From: Desmodesmus armatus
Lineage: Eukaryota > Chlorophyta > Chlorophyceae > Sphaeropleales > Scenedesmaceae
Length of the DNA stretch: 64,000 nt
Assembly (NCBI GenBank): GCA_007449985.2
Contig: VIIQ02000643.1
Location: 155,001 to 219,000, forward strand
Direction: 5' to 3'
Below the pieces are notes generated by a model. The model was not told where the DNA came from. It did no database searches and saw only the letters and a program-made list of their open reading frames with translations. The translations under genes and the position numbers were made by a program. Within the stretch, counting starts at the first letter, position 1. Each line of letters starts with the position of its first letter. Shown one piece after another: positions 1-15,728 of this stretch.

Positions 1-37
1 GGGCCTTCAAGGCAAGTTGCTGCCCGTGACACTGCAG

Positions 38-288
38 GTGCGGGGTGGGGCGGCTGCACGGTGTGGCTGGTGCGTGAGGCGGATGCCCCCAAGTTCATTG
101 CTGAGCTGCGAGAGAAGTACTTCATGCCGCTTGTAGCAAAGGGTGTGGTCTGGGAGGAGGAGCTGCCTGCATGCTTGTTTGCTTCCAAATCCTCCAGCGG
201 TGCAGCTGTCATGCAGCTCAAGCTGGCAGAGGAGCCTGAGGCAGCAGGATCAGCTGAAGCTGCAGACTTGGCTGAAGCTGTTGCTTGA
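38..288 (+). CDS. GALK: Galactokinase, 3'-terminal exon (partial)
   Basis: C-terminal end of a galactokinase, the GHMP-family enzyme that phosphorylates galactose at C1 with ATP in the cytosol. The visible 83 residues begin GAGWGGCTVWLV, the glycine-rich motif 3 of GHMP kinases in its plant galactokinase form. They continue through a helix (FIAELREKYF) to LFASKSSSGAAVMQL, which matches the LFASKPSSGAA ending I know from plant galactokinases. The exon is taken to start after the CAG ending at 37, because the first Gly codon is then split across the intron as in a normal phase-1 junction. A short Ala/Glu-rich tail follows before TGA at 286-288. The rest of the gene lies left of the window. It converges on the GMD gene. 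The family is clear; whether the substrate is galactose or a related sugar is inferred from the motif match only. Confidence 0.8.
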
Positions 289-972
289 TTGGGTTCCTCT
301 TGGGACGATTGCGTGTTTTGTGTTGACTGCCACTTGCATTCAGAAACTGTGTCAGTAATGTATATGTGGCACTAACTGTGCCACCCCGGGGTATGTTGAG
401 TTTGTTCACTGTTCCACTGTGAAAACCATCTACTGCCATAGTGGTTGCCTACATTCCGCTGACAGGCCCTACACTACAAGCAGCTATGTGATGCCACGAT
501 CAAAAGGAAGGCTGTGTTACACAAGAGTCGACGCTGAACCAGAACGCTCCGATAGGCTGCAGAGCAAGACGAGAGCTCCAAACCCTTTTGACCATATGTC
601 ACAAAGTAGTTTGCAACAGACAGACATTGAACCAGAATGCAGACACCCTGCTGCATGGATGATACCTTGCTGAGTGAAAAGTTGGTCACTGAGTGTCATG
701 CAAGGGAGCCCCTTGACATGTACATGTTGCATTCGTAAGCAAACGTCACCCCCTTTTACAGTACAAGACAGCTGCGGATCACATCACAAATGCTGCACAT
801 GCGAGAGCTGTCAGTATGGCACCTGCAAAGCAAAAGCAGCCAACACGGTAGGTCAGCAAGGAGCAGAACAAAAGCAACGAGAACAAGCAGCCCAGAATTG
901 TCCGTCTGACATGCACAGGGCCTGAACAATATGGCTGACGACGAACAGTACGCTTTGCTGGTAGATACAGCT
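289..972. other. Convergent intergenic region
   Basis: About 680 bases between the stop codons of galactokinase (+) and GMD (-). It holds the two 3' untranslated regions. I see no further gene; short open frames on both strands lack splice logic and family motifs. Confidence 0.6.
756..760 (-). terminator. TGTAA polyadenylation signal of GMD
   Basis: TTACA on the plus strand reads TGTAA on the minus strand, 213 bases beyond the GMD stop codon. TGTAA is the usual poly(A) signal in chlorophyte nuclear genes. The distance fits a normal 3' UTR. Confidence 0.5.
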
Positions 973-5789
<4,817 letters not shown>

Positions 5790-7242
5790 GCAACAATGTG
5801 CAGCCTTGTGTGTCGTGTGTATAATTGTGGTTGGTTTATCTTTGAGGGGTGCTGTGTCATCACACATCTTCAGCTTAGCAACGTGCACTGCACTTCTGAG
5901 AAGTATTGAGGCCAACCGAGAAAGCCGGGTCCAGAAATATGGGAAGGGGAAAAGGCAGCAGGCGAAAGGCAGTCAACAAAGCACACGTTAGGTCAGCAGT
6001 TGGTTGTTATCTCAGGTACAATGCACCTATGGGGCCGCCACCCGAATGTAGTGCACGTGCTTCAAGGCTTCACCACCAGCACCTGGCCATCAACATCACA
6101 TTACCTGCAACAGCACACCGGTCACCCAGTCAGTCCAGCAGAAGGCGTAGGTCACGGGGATGCACGTAGTGACATGTAGAACGGGGGCGACCCCAGGGAC
6201 CAGGCAGGGACACGGCCACAGGAGACCTGCAATGAAAGGCAACGGGCAGCAAGCTGCACCCACAAAAGAGCGGGCCTGCACCACAAATCGGCAGGGGGAC
6301 TGACAACAAGCTAGTATTGTGCGGGGGTTAGCGTGGAAAAAGGTGGAATGCAGACATGGCAAAGCAGTAGGGTGCCTAGCAGAGGATGACTACTGGTCAC
6401 ACGTGTGGCAACTGGCAGCAGGGCAAGTGGCTATGGGCTGTACTGTCGCTGTCTGGATGAGCTGTTCTGTTAAAAGACTACACCCAACACGGCCTGCGGG
6501 CACTGCCTGTGCTCCCCACAAGAATTTTACGGTGATAGTGGTCAGGCAGGGTGTACTAGTTCAGGTGGGTGTTGTGGTAGTGTAACGCTAACGTTTACGC
6601 AGATAGGCTGGGGATGGTGTAAGTCAAGCGAGGTTGTGTACATTGGTAACAAAAGGCACAGAAGGATGGGACAGCATGCGGTAGCACTCACAAGCAAGCA
6701 TGTAGAACAAGCTAGGAGCACAGTACTGATAGATAGTAACAGCTTACACAAGGCCACAGCACACGACGCTGGCAGGGCAGCATGGAAAACAGACGGAGTA
6801 CAGACGGAATAAAGAACCCCTCCCCCAAAACAGATCGCTACCATTGCTGAGGTGAACACAGAACACAATCACACAGGATCCGGCAGGAGCTGGTGGGATG
6901 CAGGCAACCGCTGCCGGATATCAGCCATACATGATAGGAATCGGGGAAAACAAAGCATTGGGATGACTGTCCGGGGGCACACAAGCTTCCCAAGCGCGAG
7001 CAGCATCCAGGGAGTCAACCAGAGCATCGATCTCACTCAACAACGCAGCTTCCGTAGACCTGAAGCGGAAGAGGTTATGGTATTGACTGAAATAGGTCTT
7101 GGCCTTGCGGCGCAGGAAGGACAGCAAGTAACCAAGAGACCGCATACGCAACAACAGCTTCGCAACTTGATTAACATAATCCTGTGGGTCCATGATCAAC
7201 TCCCGGAAACGGTGCAGCTGGCTCAGCAAAATGTTAGACGCC
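5790..7242. other. Intergenic DNA with no supported intact gene
   Basis: About 1.45 kb downstream of GDP-fucose synthase. Apart from the possible degenerate coding remnant at 6921-7229 (listed separately), short open frames here show no family motif and no convincing splice structure. Confidence 0.5.
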
Positions 7243-7831
7243 GTTTCTACTGGGAGTTGCAGCCGCGTTGCAACTCTTGAGACGTGATTGCAACCTCAGT
7301 AGAAAAATGACTCGCGGTCGCAACCCAGTTGCAACCAGGTCGCCAACTGGGCAGGTCGCGACTTGGGTCCAGAGGTACCGTACTGCCACGATACGTTCCT
7401 ACATTAATTAATTGATTCAAGGACTGTAGGAAATTCTGAAATGTAATTCAATTGCCCTGGGCGCTGTCCGAACTGTCGGAACCTTCGAACAAGCCTTGAA
7501 AAAATTATTCTTTCGGGCGTGTCCGAACTGTATGAACCCGCAAAAGAATTGCCATTTTTCCAGAGTGTAGGAACCTATCGTGGCAGTACGGTACCCCTGA
7601 TTTTTGTGAAGGAGTCGCAAGTGTGCTGAGGCACTCAAAGTGTTTAAACAACTATATAATCAATCATTTCGGGCGCGACTTGGCCTGTAACACTCTGTAG
7701 AGCCAGCAAAGCGCTGCGCTACTGCTGACACTGTGACGCGACTGCCAGCAGAAACGTGACACCTGAGTTGCAACCGGGATTATTTGCGACCGTCCAGTTG
7801 CGACTGCGTTGCAACCAGACCCAGTAGAAAC
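7243..7831. mobile_element. Non-autonomous inverted-repeat element (outer), TTGCAAC-rich
   Basis: Bounded by GTTTCTACTGGG at 7243 and its reverse complement CCCAGTAGAAAC ending at 7831. Inside each end are repeated TTGCAAC/GTCGCAAC words (7255-7350 and 7760-7815), a pattern of subterminal repeats typical of non-autonomous DNA transposons. No protein is encoded. No clear target-site duplication was found. A second, unrelated inverted-repeat element lies inside it. Confidence 0.55.
7374..7595. mobile_element. MITE with 29-bp near-perfect terminal inverted repeats (nested)
   Basis: 222 bp. The left end 7374-7402 (starting GGTACCGTACTGCCACGATA) and the right end 7567-7595 are reverse complements with one mismatch. 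The interior carries TCCGAACTGT words that recur, in either orientation, at about 8636-8760 and 15379-15495. It is nested within the 7243-7831 element, so it inserted later. Non-coding. Confidence 0.65.
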
Positions 7832-8099
7832 GTACCCTTATAACCACTGTGCACTGAGAGGGTGCTGCTGACCAGTGCGTTGCGCACTATGGGGATCCTG
7901 AATAACATGCTTCCATGCGCTTGTCATACAACCTAGTCATAGCCCGAACCAAGCCCTCCGAGGTGGGATCTGCTAAATCCGCACGCAACCAAGGACAAAT
8001 GCGATTCGATTATGCGAATGTCCAGAGTGGGGAAACGGCAAGGATCCTCATCTGTTCAGGACAAACTGTCCTATCCACTGTGCACACGATTTGACCTGC

Positions 8100-8180
8100 A
8101 CACACAACTCGTCGGGGGGTGCAGGGGGGGGCGACGTCAGCTCCCCGTGGCGGGGTCTGGGGCGGAGCCCCAGAAGATCA
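8100..8180. repeat. G/C-rich hairpin sequence
   Basis: Contains GGGGTCTGGGGCGGAGCCCC, a hairpin-capable G-rich motif resembling the GGGGCTCCGCCCC motif near 16120. It is probably a dispersed repeat of this genome. Confidence 0.35.
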
Positions 8181-8635
8181 GAAAACCCCAGCAATATGAT
8201 ATTCAAAATACAGCGTTCTCCTTAAGGATGGCAGTGGAATGGTTGCTGTTATGATTCTGTTTATTCTGTGCAAAATCAGACAGTTCTTCAGCAACTGCTC
8301 TGGCCATGTCTGTAAACCACATGTACGGTACCCCCCACAGGCTGCAGGCACGCTACAACAAGTGCAACTGGTGCTTCCTGTCTGACCATTAACTTATTAG
8401 TTGCTGAAGCATCTCAAATGGTCTGCAGCACCTCTGTGAGATGCCAGCTTCTGTGCTTGGGTACAGACTCAACTGCTGTGGGGCATGGGGGGGGGGAGTG
8501 ATTGTTGCTTCTGGTGACACCACTGACAGGGAAGCTTGTGACTGAGCACAGGGCTTAGGAATAATTCGCTACCCAAACTATATCAGTTTGATGCATTTGA
8601 CGTAAGGGATCCGTTGGTCAAACTCCCGTCTTGCG

Positions 8636-8795
8636 GGTTCGGACAGTTCGGACATGCACGCGCGCCATTATATCTCAAGGTTCAGACAGTTCGGACGGGT
8701 CCTTGAAATTGTGTTGTTCTTGCGTTTTTCGCCGTCCAGCAGCACTACCGTGGCCTTTAAGGTCAGATATACGCTATTATGAGGGGGGTTTGGGA
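8636..8795 (-). repeat. Dispersed repeat copy carrying TTCGGACAGTTCGGACA
   Basis: Shares two blocks with 15335-15495: the word TTCGGACAGTTCGGACA, and AGGTCAGATATACGCTATTAT followed by a run of G, which occurs at 15341-15369 in the opposite orientation. Order and orientation of the blocks differ between the copies. Non-coding; related to the MITE at 7374-7595 by the TCCGAACTGT words. Confidence 0.5.
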
Positions 8796-9217
8796 ATGCA
8801 AAACCCTTGCAGTACAGGTCATTCCAAGGCCATAGCAAGTCATTAGGTCACTTCCATACATCCTTAGCATCTCTCTACGTGGCTGTTCAGGTCCAGGTTG
8901 CTCCCTCGCTAAACTCAAGCCAGGACAAGATCGATCGATTGAAGTGAACACCGGCATCTCTTGGAAGCACTCACAACCCTCAAGTAGCACGTTTTCCGAC
9001 TCTGAGTATTCGTACAATCAATACTTATCGCTCTTGAGTCCGGCCACCTCGTGTAGGCGTGGCACATTCAAATTTCCTTTGAACCTCCTGGCTGTGCTGC
9101 TGTCTTGACCCAGTCCGTCCCCAGATGCACGGCACTCACAGCTCTTGCATTCTAAACATTAACTCTTAGCTAAAAAAGATCAATTGGAGTCAACTGCGCG
9201 GCCAGAGAGTCACCTGC

Positions 9218-12090
9218 ATGGGCAAGGGTGAGCTTGACAGGGTCCAGCTGTCTGTTGCTGTGTCACCCACACCCAAGCAGCAGCTGATACAGGGGTGATT
9301 TATGCAGATGGACCCAAGACTCACAACAAGTCTATTGGAACAGCTAAGCAAGCTAAGCAAGCTGCTGCTGGCCTTGTCAAGCACCGAAAGGCAGCTGCAG
9401 CCCTCAAGCAGCAGAAGGCAACCCAGCATGCACAGCGGCTTGCAGCAGGCAGGCAGGCTGCCCAGCAGCAACCACAGCAGCAAGGAGACGAGCTCGCTGG
9501 TGTCACCACACGCAGCCAGCATCAGCCACAAGCTCCAACCCCACCACAGCCACCTAGAGACAGGGTTCAGCCTGACTTCTTCACACCATCCAAGTACTTC
9601 TCCAAGTCCGACACGCCCCGGGGTCGGATCCGTGCTGATGATGGCCAGCAGCTGCAGCTTCAACAACAACAGCAGCAGCTGCTGCAGCAGCAGGAGCAGC
9701 AGCAGCAGCTGGGTTTCAGGGGTTTCACGACACAGTCCAGCAGCCCTGGAGTTTCCTTGCAGCAGCAGCAGCAACAGCAACAACCACAACATGGTCCAGC
9801 TGACTCCACAAATGAGCAGATGCAGCAGCTTGTGTTCCGAGCAGAGCGGGCTGAACAGGGGCTGCTTGCTGCTGAGCAGCAGGTCATGGGCCTGCTGCAG
9901 CAGCTCCACACAGTTCATCTCACAGCTCAGCTTGCAACTGGCGTACAGCAGCCGCTGCGTGAGCCAGTCATCAAGAGCAGTCGCCGCAGCAGTGTGGGCG
10001 ATACCGCTGACATTGGGTTGCCTGTCCAAACACAGCCACTGGGCGGCGGCAATCGCAGCATTGCCACTGCTGCTGCAGCAGCTGCTGCCGCCACGGCTGC
10101 TGCGGTTGGTGCTGCTGGTGCTGCTGATCATACAGTGCCCATCACAGCACAGCTGCAAGCTGCAGACAGCGGGGAGAGGTTTCTGATGGACCGCAGCATC
10201 CTGAGCACAGTGCTGCAAGAGGTGGCTTGCCCACGATGCAGCACCACAGGCTGTTTGCAGCTGTTGGAGGGGGAGCACAATGGGTTCCAGCACCAGCTAG
10301 GGTTTCAGTGTGACTACTGTGACCTGTCACGTGGCTTCACCAACTGCAGCACAGCCACAACCAGTCAGGGCCCTGGCAGGAAGCCAGCCATTGCAAACCA
10401 GCAGTTTGTGAGCTTGCTCACCTGCCACGGCCTGCCTTACCCTCAGGTGCAGCTGCTGTGTGCCTCCCTGGGCCTCACTTGCCCACAAAATGTCAGCGCC
10501 CGCACCCACCAGGCAGAAGCAGCTTTTGCCGCAGTAGACAAGATCAAGCAACAGGTGGTGCTGGGCAACATCCAGAAGGCAGTTGTGTGGGAGGAGGAGG
10601 ACGGCAACGAGCCTGACGAGCATGGCAGGTGGCACGTGGTGGTGGCTGGTGATGGCAGCTGGCCGATCAGGGGCTATACCAGCAAGGCAGGCCAGGCCGA
10701 GCTGATCCACCTAGGCACAGGCCTGGTGATTGCTCAGGCCTTCCGCCACAGGTACTGCAGCATGTGCAGCTACCACGAGCGGCAGGGCAGTGAGCCGCCG
10801 CAGCACACCTGTCTCAAAAACCACAGCGGCAGCTCCAAGTCTATGGAGGGGGAACTGTTGATGGAGCTGCTTGTGGGGCTGCACAAGATGGCGGACGACT
10901 CAGCCACAGCTGCAGATGCCAGGGTGGTGGTAAAGGCAGTTGTGTGTGATGAGGACAACACTTGGGTCACAGCTGCACAGGCCAACCCAGCCTTGGAAGT
11001 GAAGCCCAAGAAGATCAGCGACGTCAACCACCTGCGCAACGCTTTGTACAGAGCGTTGGAGAGGTTGAGGCAGGGGGAGTTCCGGGGTGTCAAGGGCGTG
11101 CTCACAAAGCAAGTCATTGAAGGCATCACACGCAGCTTTGCTTTTGTGCTGCAGCAGTGGCAGGGTCAGCCGACCAAGTTCTCCAAAGCAGTGCTCAACA
11201 TGGCCAACCACTACACGAATGACCACAGTGGCTGCTCTGCCATTGCTGCCACACGCACAGATGGCCAGCATTGGTGTCATGCAGTGGCTGCTGAGCAAGC
11301 CAAGCAGCAGGAGCTACACCTGCAGCAGCAGCTGAAGCAACTTGAGCAGCAGCAGCAGCAGCCAAAGCAGCGCAAGGGCAAAAAGCAGCAGCGGAAGCCA
11401 CGCAAGCAGCAGGTCGACACAGCTGCTGCTGCTGCTGCCGCCACTGCTGCTGCTGCCGCTGCTGCCAAAGCTGCTGAAGTCAAGCTGCTACAACAGCAGC
11501 TTGCTGCTGCAACTGCTGCTAGGAAGGCCTTGGAGGAGTCCAAGCCCAAGCATGTCATGCCCGCTCGCCACCCTGTGAAGAAGAAAGGCAAGGTGGAGCG
11601 CACCATCGACGTACAAGGTTTGCTTCTTGGGGTTCTGCAGCACTTTGCGAAGGAGGAGGTTGCAGAGAGGGCTTGCCACTGCCTGAGCAACAACATCTGT
11701 GAGGCCATCCACAGCAGGGAGGCTGCTGCCACTGGCGGCAAGCACACCTTTGAGGCTGGCAGGGTGCGCTACGCCGCCGCTGTCAGTGGGCAGGTGTGCC
11801 AGCACAGCGAGGGGGCTCAGTGGATTGCTTCCATGTTTGAGGAGCTCGAGCTGCCAGTGCCTGAGGCTTTGAAGGCTAGGCTTTCAGCCATGGACAAGAA
11901 GCGGCAGCGTACACAGGACCGTGTGAAGCAGCCGGAGCAGAAACGGCAGCGCATGCAACGCAAAAAAGCTGGAAGGGCCAAGACCAGCAGGCAGGAGAAG
12001 AAGGAGAAGGCAGCCAACCAGCCTACATACCAGACCGACAAGGACGTGGGGGCTGACTCAGATGGTGTTTTTTCTGACAAGGAGGACTGA
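9218..12090 (+). CDS. Kolobok/Mutator-like DDE transposase (single exon, apparent N-terminal frameshift)
   Basis: Transposase of a cut-and-paste DNA transposon. The main open frame (9238-12090, 931 residues counted from the GTG at 9295) starts with a Gln/Ala-rich segment of about 300 residues. It then has a Cys pair region CPRCSTTGC (about 311) with CDYC (about 340) that looks like a zinc knuckle. Next comes a DDE-like core: AGDGSWPIRGYTS (first Asp about 453), RYCSMCSYHE, CLKNHSGSSKSME, VCDEDNTW (Asp about 552), DVNHLRNALYRAL, HYTNDHSGC, and NNICEAIHSRE with a candidate Glu near 803. The GDGSW-RGY, C..C, and NH.GSS..ME blocks are those of the Mutator-like transposase domain found in Kolobok proteins. 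A basic stretch near 865-905 could be a nuclear localisation signal, and the tail is acidic. An ATG at 9218 opens MGKGELDRVQLSVAVSPTPK, which would join the main frame if one base were added in the G run at 9292-9295. Assignment to the superfamily is by motif recall. Confidence 0.7.
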
Positions 12091-12485
12091 ACAACATCTG
12101 ATTGACACATCTGACTTGGGTGGGATTTTTGAGAGTTGAACTTATCCTGTCTTAGAGGGTCACTGCTGGGCTGCTGAGAACAGCAGCATAGGTAATGAGG
12201 TACTGGCCTCACTCTTGTCTAGTCCATTGCACTCCTATGATGCAGCAGTATGGTCAAGAGTGGCTCAGCCACAGCATCATTTCAAGCAGCAGCACTGCTC
12301 TGCTGCTGCAACTGCTGTGTCGGTGCGCAGGCAGTGGTCCATCATGTGTTGTACGATTGTGTTTTGAGTATGCAGCATTCTGCGTATTCACTGCTGCAGT
12401 TTTCAGCAGTAGGCAAACACATGTCTGCACTGCCAGAGAATGTAGGCCGCCTTCATTGTATCCCCATCTACTGATCCTTTTCTTG
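12091..12485. other. Gap between convergent transposase and small gene
   Basis: About 400 bases of 3' flanking sequence. No gene seen. Confidence 0.5.
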
Positions 12486-12490
12486 TTACA
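12486..12490 (-). terminator. TGTAA polyadenylation signal of the small gene
   Basis: Reads TGTAA on the minus strand, 40 bases past the stop codon at 12530. It supports the two-exon gene as a real transcription unit. Confidence 0.45.
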
Positions 12491-12529
12491 AAGCGGGGCA
12501 ACAATGAAGTTGAGTGCCTCCTGCTGTGC

Positions 12530-13157
12530 CTAGGCGAGCTGACCAGGGTCTCCCTCCCGTGCTGTACTGTCAGGCTGGTGTGATGTGTCTGAGGGTGATG
12601 CTACAGCTGCTGTTGCTGCTGCTGCTGTGTCTGTCTGGAGTTCCACAGCTGCTGTTGCTGCTGCTGTGTCTGTCTGGAGTTCCACAGCTGCTGTTGCTGC
12701 TGCCGTGTCTGGCTTGTGCTTCTTGAGGGGCCGGCTGCTCTTCTTCGCTGTACTCATATGGTTCACGTATGGCTTCCCAGCTGGGTTAGGGTGAAACCAC
12801 TTGATTGCCTTCTGCACATCATCTGGCATCGTGTACTGCTTGCCTCCGCCCCTCTGCAGGCAGGTGTGCATGTTTGAGTCTAGAGTCCCTTGTTGTGCAG
12901 TTAGCTATGTCCAGGGTACTTACATATCCCAGGTGGTCTGTAGCAAGCCTGTAGTACACCTCATTCCTTTTGGCAACATTGCCAGCAGGGCTGTTCCAGA
13001 TGTGATCAGCACATTTGTCTGGTTTTCTGGGGTGCTTGATATCAGACAGCACGCGGTCAAAGTGAAGACCCTTCTCAGTTGCCCAGGCGCTGATGATATT
13101 GCATGCATCTGTCTCGCTTGCTGCCACGAAGTTGGGATCATAGTCGTACTCAGTCAT
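12530..13157 (-). CDS. Two-exon protein of unknown function with Ala/Thr-rich tandem repeats
   Basis: I do not recognise the family. Exon 1 is 13157-12924 (78 codons exactly); the donor is GTAAGT and the acceptor CTGCAG gives exon 2 at 12853-12530, for 185 residues. The N-terminal 125 residues are mixed and globular-looking, rich in Trp, Tyr and charged residues (MTEYDYDPNFVAASETDAC, IISAWATEKGLHFDRVLSDI, CADHIWNSPAGN). A basic patch STAKKSSRPLKKHK lies at 112-125. Residues about 128-165 are a 13-residue tandem repeat (TAAATAAVELQTD) encoded by CTG-rich DNA. A TGTAA signal lies 40 bases after the stop. It converges on the transposase gene, so it could be the transposon's second gene or an unrelated host gene. 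The consistent phase at the intron supports expression; function is unknown. Confidence 0.5.
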
Positions 13158-13793
13158 TGCAGCTTATGCAGCGTTTGCCTGATTGCAAGAGCGCGTTCTT
13201 GTAAGGAACATTTCCTTATTGCGTTTGTATCTATCAGGCGCCATGGCAGACTCGCGGGTGTGGGTGGTTGTGGATACATCGGTCACACCGGGCAGACAGA
13301 CTGATATGGTATGCGGGGAGCTGTTTCAACTGAAATGCATATATATACAAAGCTTAGAGGTGTTTGTGCGCATGTGACGCTCCGTTTGTGAGTGGACTGC
13401 AAGAATGCATGCAGATCACTTGGCAGCAGACACCCTCAACCAGGCAGCACAGGCCCAAGACTGCACAAAATCCGACGGCATTTTACTCAAGACATGCAAT
13501 AATGCATGTAGAACGTGAAAACCAGCAGAAATGGTGCTTGCACCAGCAGCAGCAGTACTTGTCCTCAGCAGGTGCTCCGCTCCCCCTGCAGCAGCGCTGG
13601 GACGCCACCTTTGCCAGCTAATGGGTGATAACTGGCCATAGGGATTGGGCTGCCATTTTGGGGATCCTCAAAATGCCACATGCCAGGGAGTCTGCCAAGG
13701 TTGGACGAGAATCTGCAATGGGGATTTCTTACCAGGTGCTGCCAAACTTCTACTACGCTCCGTGATGCAGTTTTGAACAGCCCATGCCATATC
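13158..13793. other. Region between the small gene and the TTAA element
   Basis: No convincing gene. It contains a short dyad AAGGAA-cat-TTCCTT near 13203-13217 that could be part of a transposon end or promoter. A minus-strand open frame at 13565-13807 has no recognisable motif and runs into the TTAA element. Confidence 0.4.
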
Positions 13794-15073
13794 TTAAGGT
13801 GACACATATGTAATTGCAGGGGGTGCCCAAACTGGCTCCCCTGTTGCCTACACAGCAGGGACCCACCACAGCACGTTTGGTATGGAAACTATACATATGT
13901 AGGTAACTCCTGCTCTGCGGTGTGGACTAGGTATCTCCTGTGTGCACTACACACAGGTCCCCAGCCATCAGCTACTGTTCAGCTGTAAACTAGGTGTAGA
14001 TGACGCGTGTGCTCCTCTGCAAGCCTGTACTATGCCTTCCTAATGTTCTCATGCGTGTTGTGTCTTTGCATGGCACGCACAACCCGAGGGGAGGTTCACA
14101 GCACCGCAGCAGTGCAAGCCATCTGTTGCAATACAACAGACACATCGTATGGGGCGTTCGCATGACTTATACAGCAGCGTTCAAACGTACTTGGCTATTG
14201 AAAACGTCTTCCAACACTGATAGCACCTTCCGTCGACACAGGGTTTGAACCATCTCTGGTGCCCAGCAGAGTTTGGAGGCCCCAAAAGTCCCGCTGCTGC
14301 ACACCATCATACTACGCAGCAGCCTTAGTAACCATAAGTACCGCCTTGGCGGGCCTGCGTGCTTGTACGTGCAAAGTACGTGGTCTGGGGATCCTTGCCT
14401 GCTGATGCCCTCATAGCCGTGCAAGCCATCCACAAGGGCTAGCGTGCATTCTCACAGACACCTACAATATCATACTATCAATTGATGCCCTGCTGACGAG
14501 TCAGACGTTCTGACAGGCTGGTACGTACATGCAGTACAACATGTGTGTGTGTGTGTGTGTGTGCCACTAGGGCAGCGCGCAGGCTCAGACAGCAGACGTC
14601 CCGCCCCTGATTACTCAGAATCTGCAAGACAGAATCCCTTGCAACCTTGCATGCTGCCTTCAGATACTACTGGCTGCCTGCAGCCCACCAGCCAAGGGAA
14701 TCCAACAGAATGCCAGCCTTCGGGGGCCAGGTCAAAGATTATAACCGCTTTCACTGTTAATTTTAGTAAAATAGCCAAAACGTAACCAAAATTTTGTTAG
14801 AATTGTCCCGGACTGTCAGGGGTGGCTGAACACACCAAACAGACCAGCATATCACAATTGCAGGAAAATCTGTCTTGCAGATATTGAGATATATGGCCTG
14901 ATGTTTCTAACTTGTTAATAACAGTGCTCCATGTCACTTAAGGTCCAGGTCCTGGGCCTCCACATTCTGGGCCTCCTTGGGTGGGGTGACTCAGCCACGG
15001 GGTGGGAGGCTGATGAAGGCCCTTCCTATGCATAATCTGGCACCCCCTCATAATTACATATGTGTCACCTTAA
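13794..15073. mobile_element. Non-autonomous TTAA-bounded DNA transposon, copy 1 (1280 bp)
   Basis: Both ends begin TTAAGGTGACACATATGTAA; the inverted repeats run about 34 bp to GGGGGTGCC with one small indel. TTAA at each border suggests a TTAA-targeting element. Internal sequence matches the copy at 31753-33014 along its length, for example the CCAGCCATCAGCTNCTGTTC block and the CCTCTGCAAGCC block. No transposase frame is present. It carries a (TG)9-type microsatellite at about 14541-14561. TTAA targeting is known for piggyBac and Kolobok elements; a Kolobok-like transposase gene lies 1.7 kb to the left. Confidence 0.75.
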
Positions 15074-15334
15074 AATTGCCATTGCAGAATTTTTTTAAAA
15101 TGCAGCTGTGGACTGACCACGTGGCATTTGACCAACCCCCAAATTTGCAACAAAATCGCCATGGCAGATTCTGAGATAGGCCCATGGGTCACTTTCCTGC
15201 AGGGCCACTTTCACAGCCAGGGTTTAGTAGCCTACAGTCCCCTAAACCCTGCTGTGTCACAGGGTTGGGCATGTTATGACCCAAGGTTACCAGGGTTACA
15301 GGCACATTGGGAATACAATACCTGGGGTGTGAGA

Positions 15335-15500
15335 ATGCACACCCCCAATAATAGCGTATATCTGACCTTCGAATTTCTTGGGGTTCGGACAGTTCGGACA
15401 GGCTCCACCTGACCAATTATTTCATCTTTCGGATTTTCGGACAGGGCTTGAATTATTTAATATTGGCCGAACCTATCGTGGCAGCACGGTAATCTGACAT
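15335..15500 (+). repeat. Dispersed repeat copy with MITE-like end
   Basis: Contains ATAATAGCGTATATCTGACC, the inverse of a block at 8755-8785, followed by TTCGGACAGTTCGGACA and ending CCTATCGTGGCAGCACGGTA. That last word is nearly the right terminal repeat of the MITE at 7374-7595. Looks like a truncated or rearranged member of that family. Confidence 0.5.
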
Positions 15501-15728
15501 CTCCTACGTATTTTTCACCTTGAGGTGAAATGGCGTGCTCCAGGACGCCCAAATTTCACCTCCATTTCACCATTTCACCTCAATCGGCAACAGTGTCTGT
15601 CCTATCCAACACCAAAAAGTCTTTGGGGTAAATGCCCTGCATTAGGCCCCCCAGGACCGTGTCTGACGTGTATAACAAGAACTTGAGCAACCGATTTGGC
15701 CCTGAGGTCAAATCCTCCACAAAACGCA

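Larger units (their letters stand above)
6921..8010 (-). pseudogene. Possible decayed coding remnant interrupted by inverted-repeat elements
   Basis: Two stretches on the minus strand read like protein. About 8005-7890 includes RICPWLRADLADPTSEGLV and RAMTRLYDKRMEACY, then a stop. 7229-6921 includes LSQLHRFRELIMDPQDYVNQ and SLLSEIDALVDSLDAARAWE-like sequence. Between them lies a 589-bp inverted-repeat element (7243-7831). I do not recognise the family. They may be pieces of an old transposon or host gene split by the insertion, or chance open frames; there is no further evidence that they were once joined. Confidence 0.25.

Noticed and set aside
9190..10293. 367-codon open frame opposite the transposase
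   Set aside because: Antisense shadow of CAG-rich coding sequence; it consists of Leu, Ser and Cys runs and has no motif.
13565..13807. Minus-strand frame of 80 codons
   Set aside because: It crosses the border of the TTAA element at 13794 and shows no family motif.
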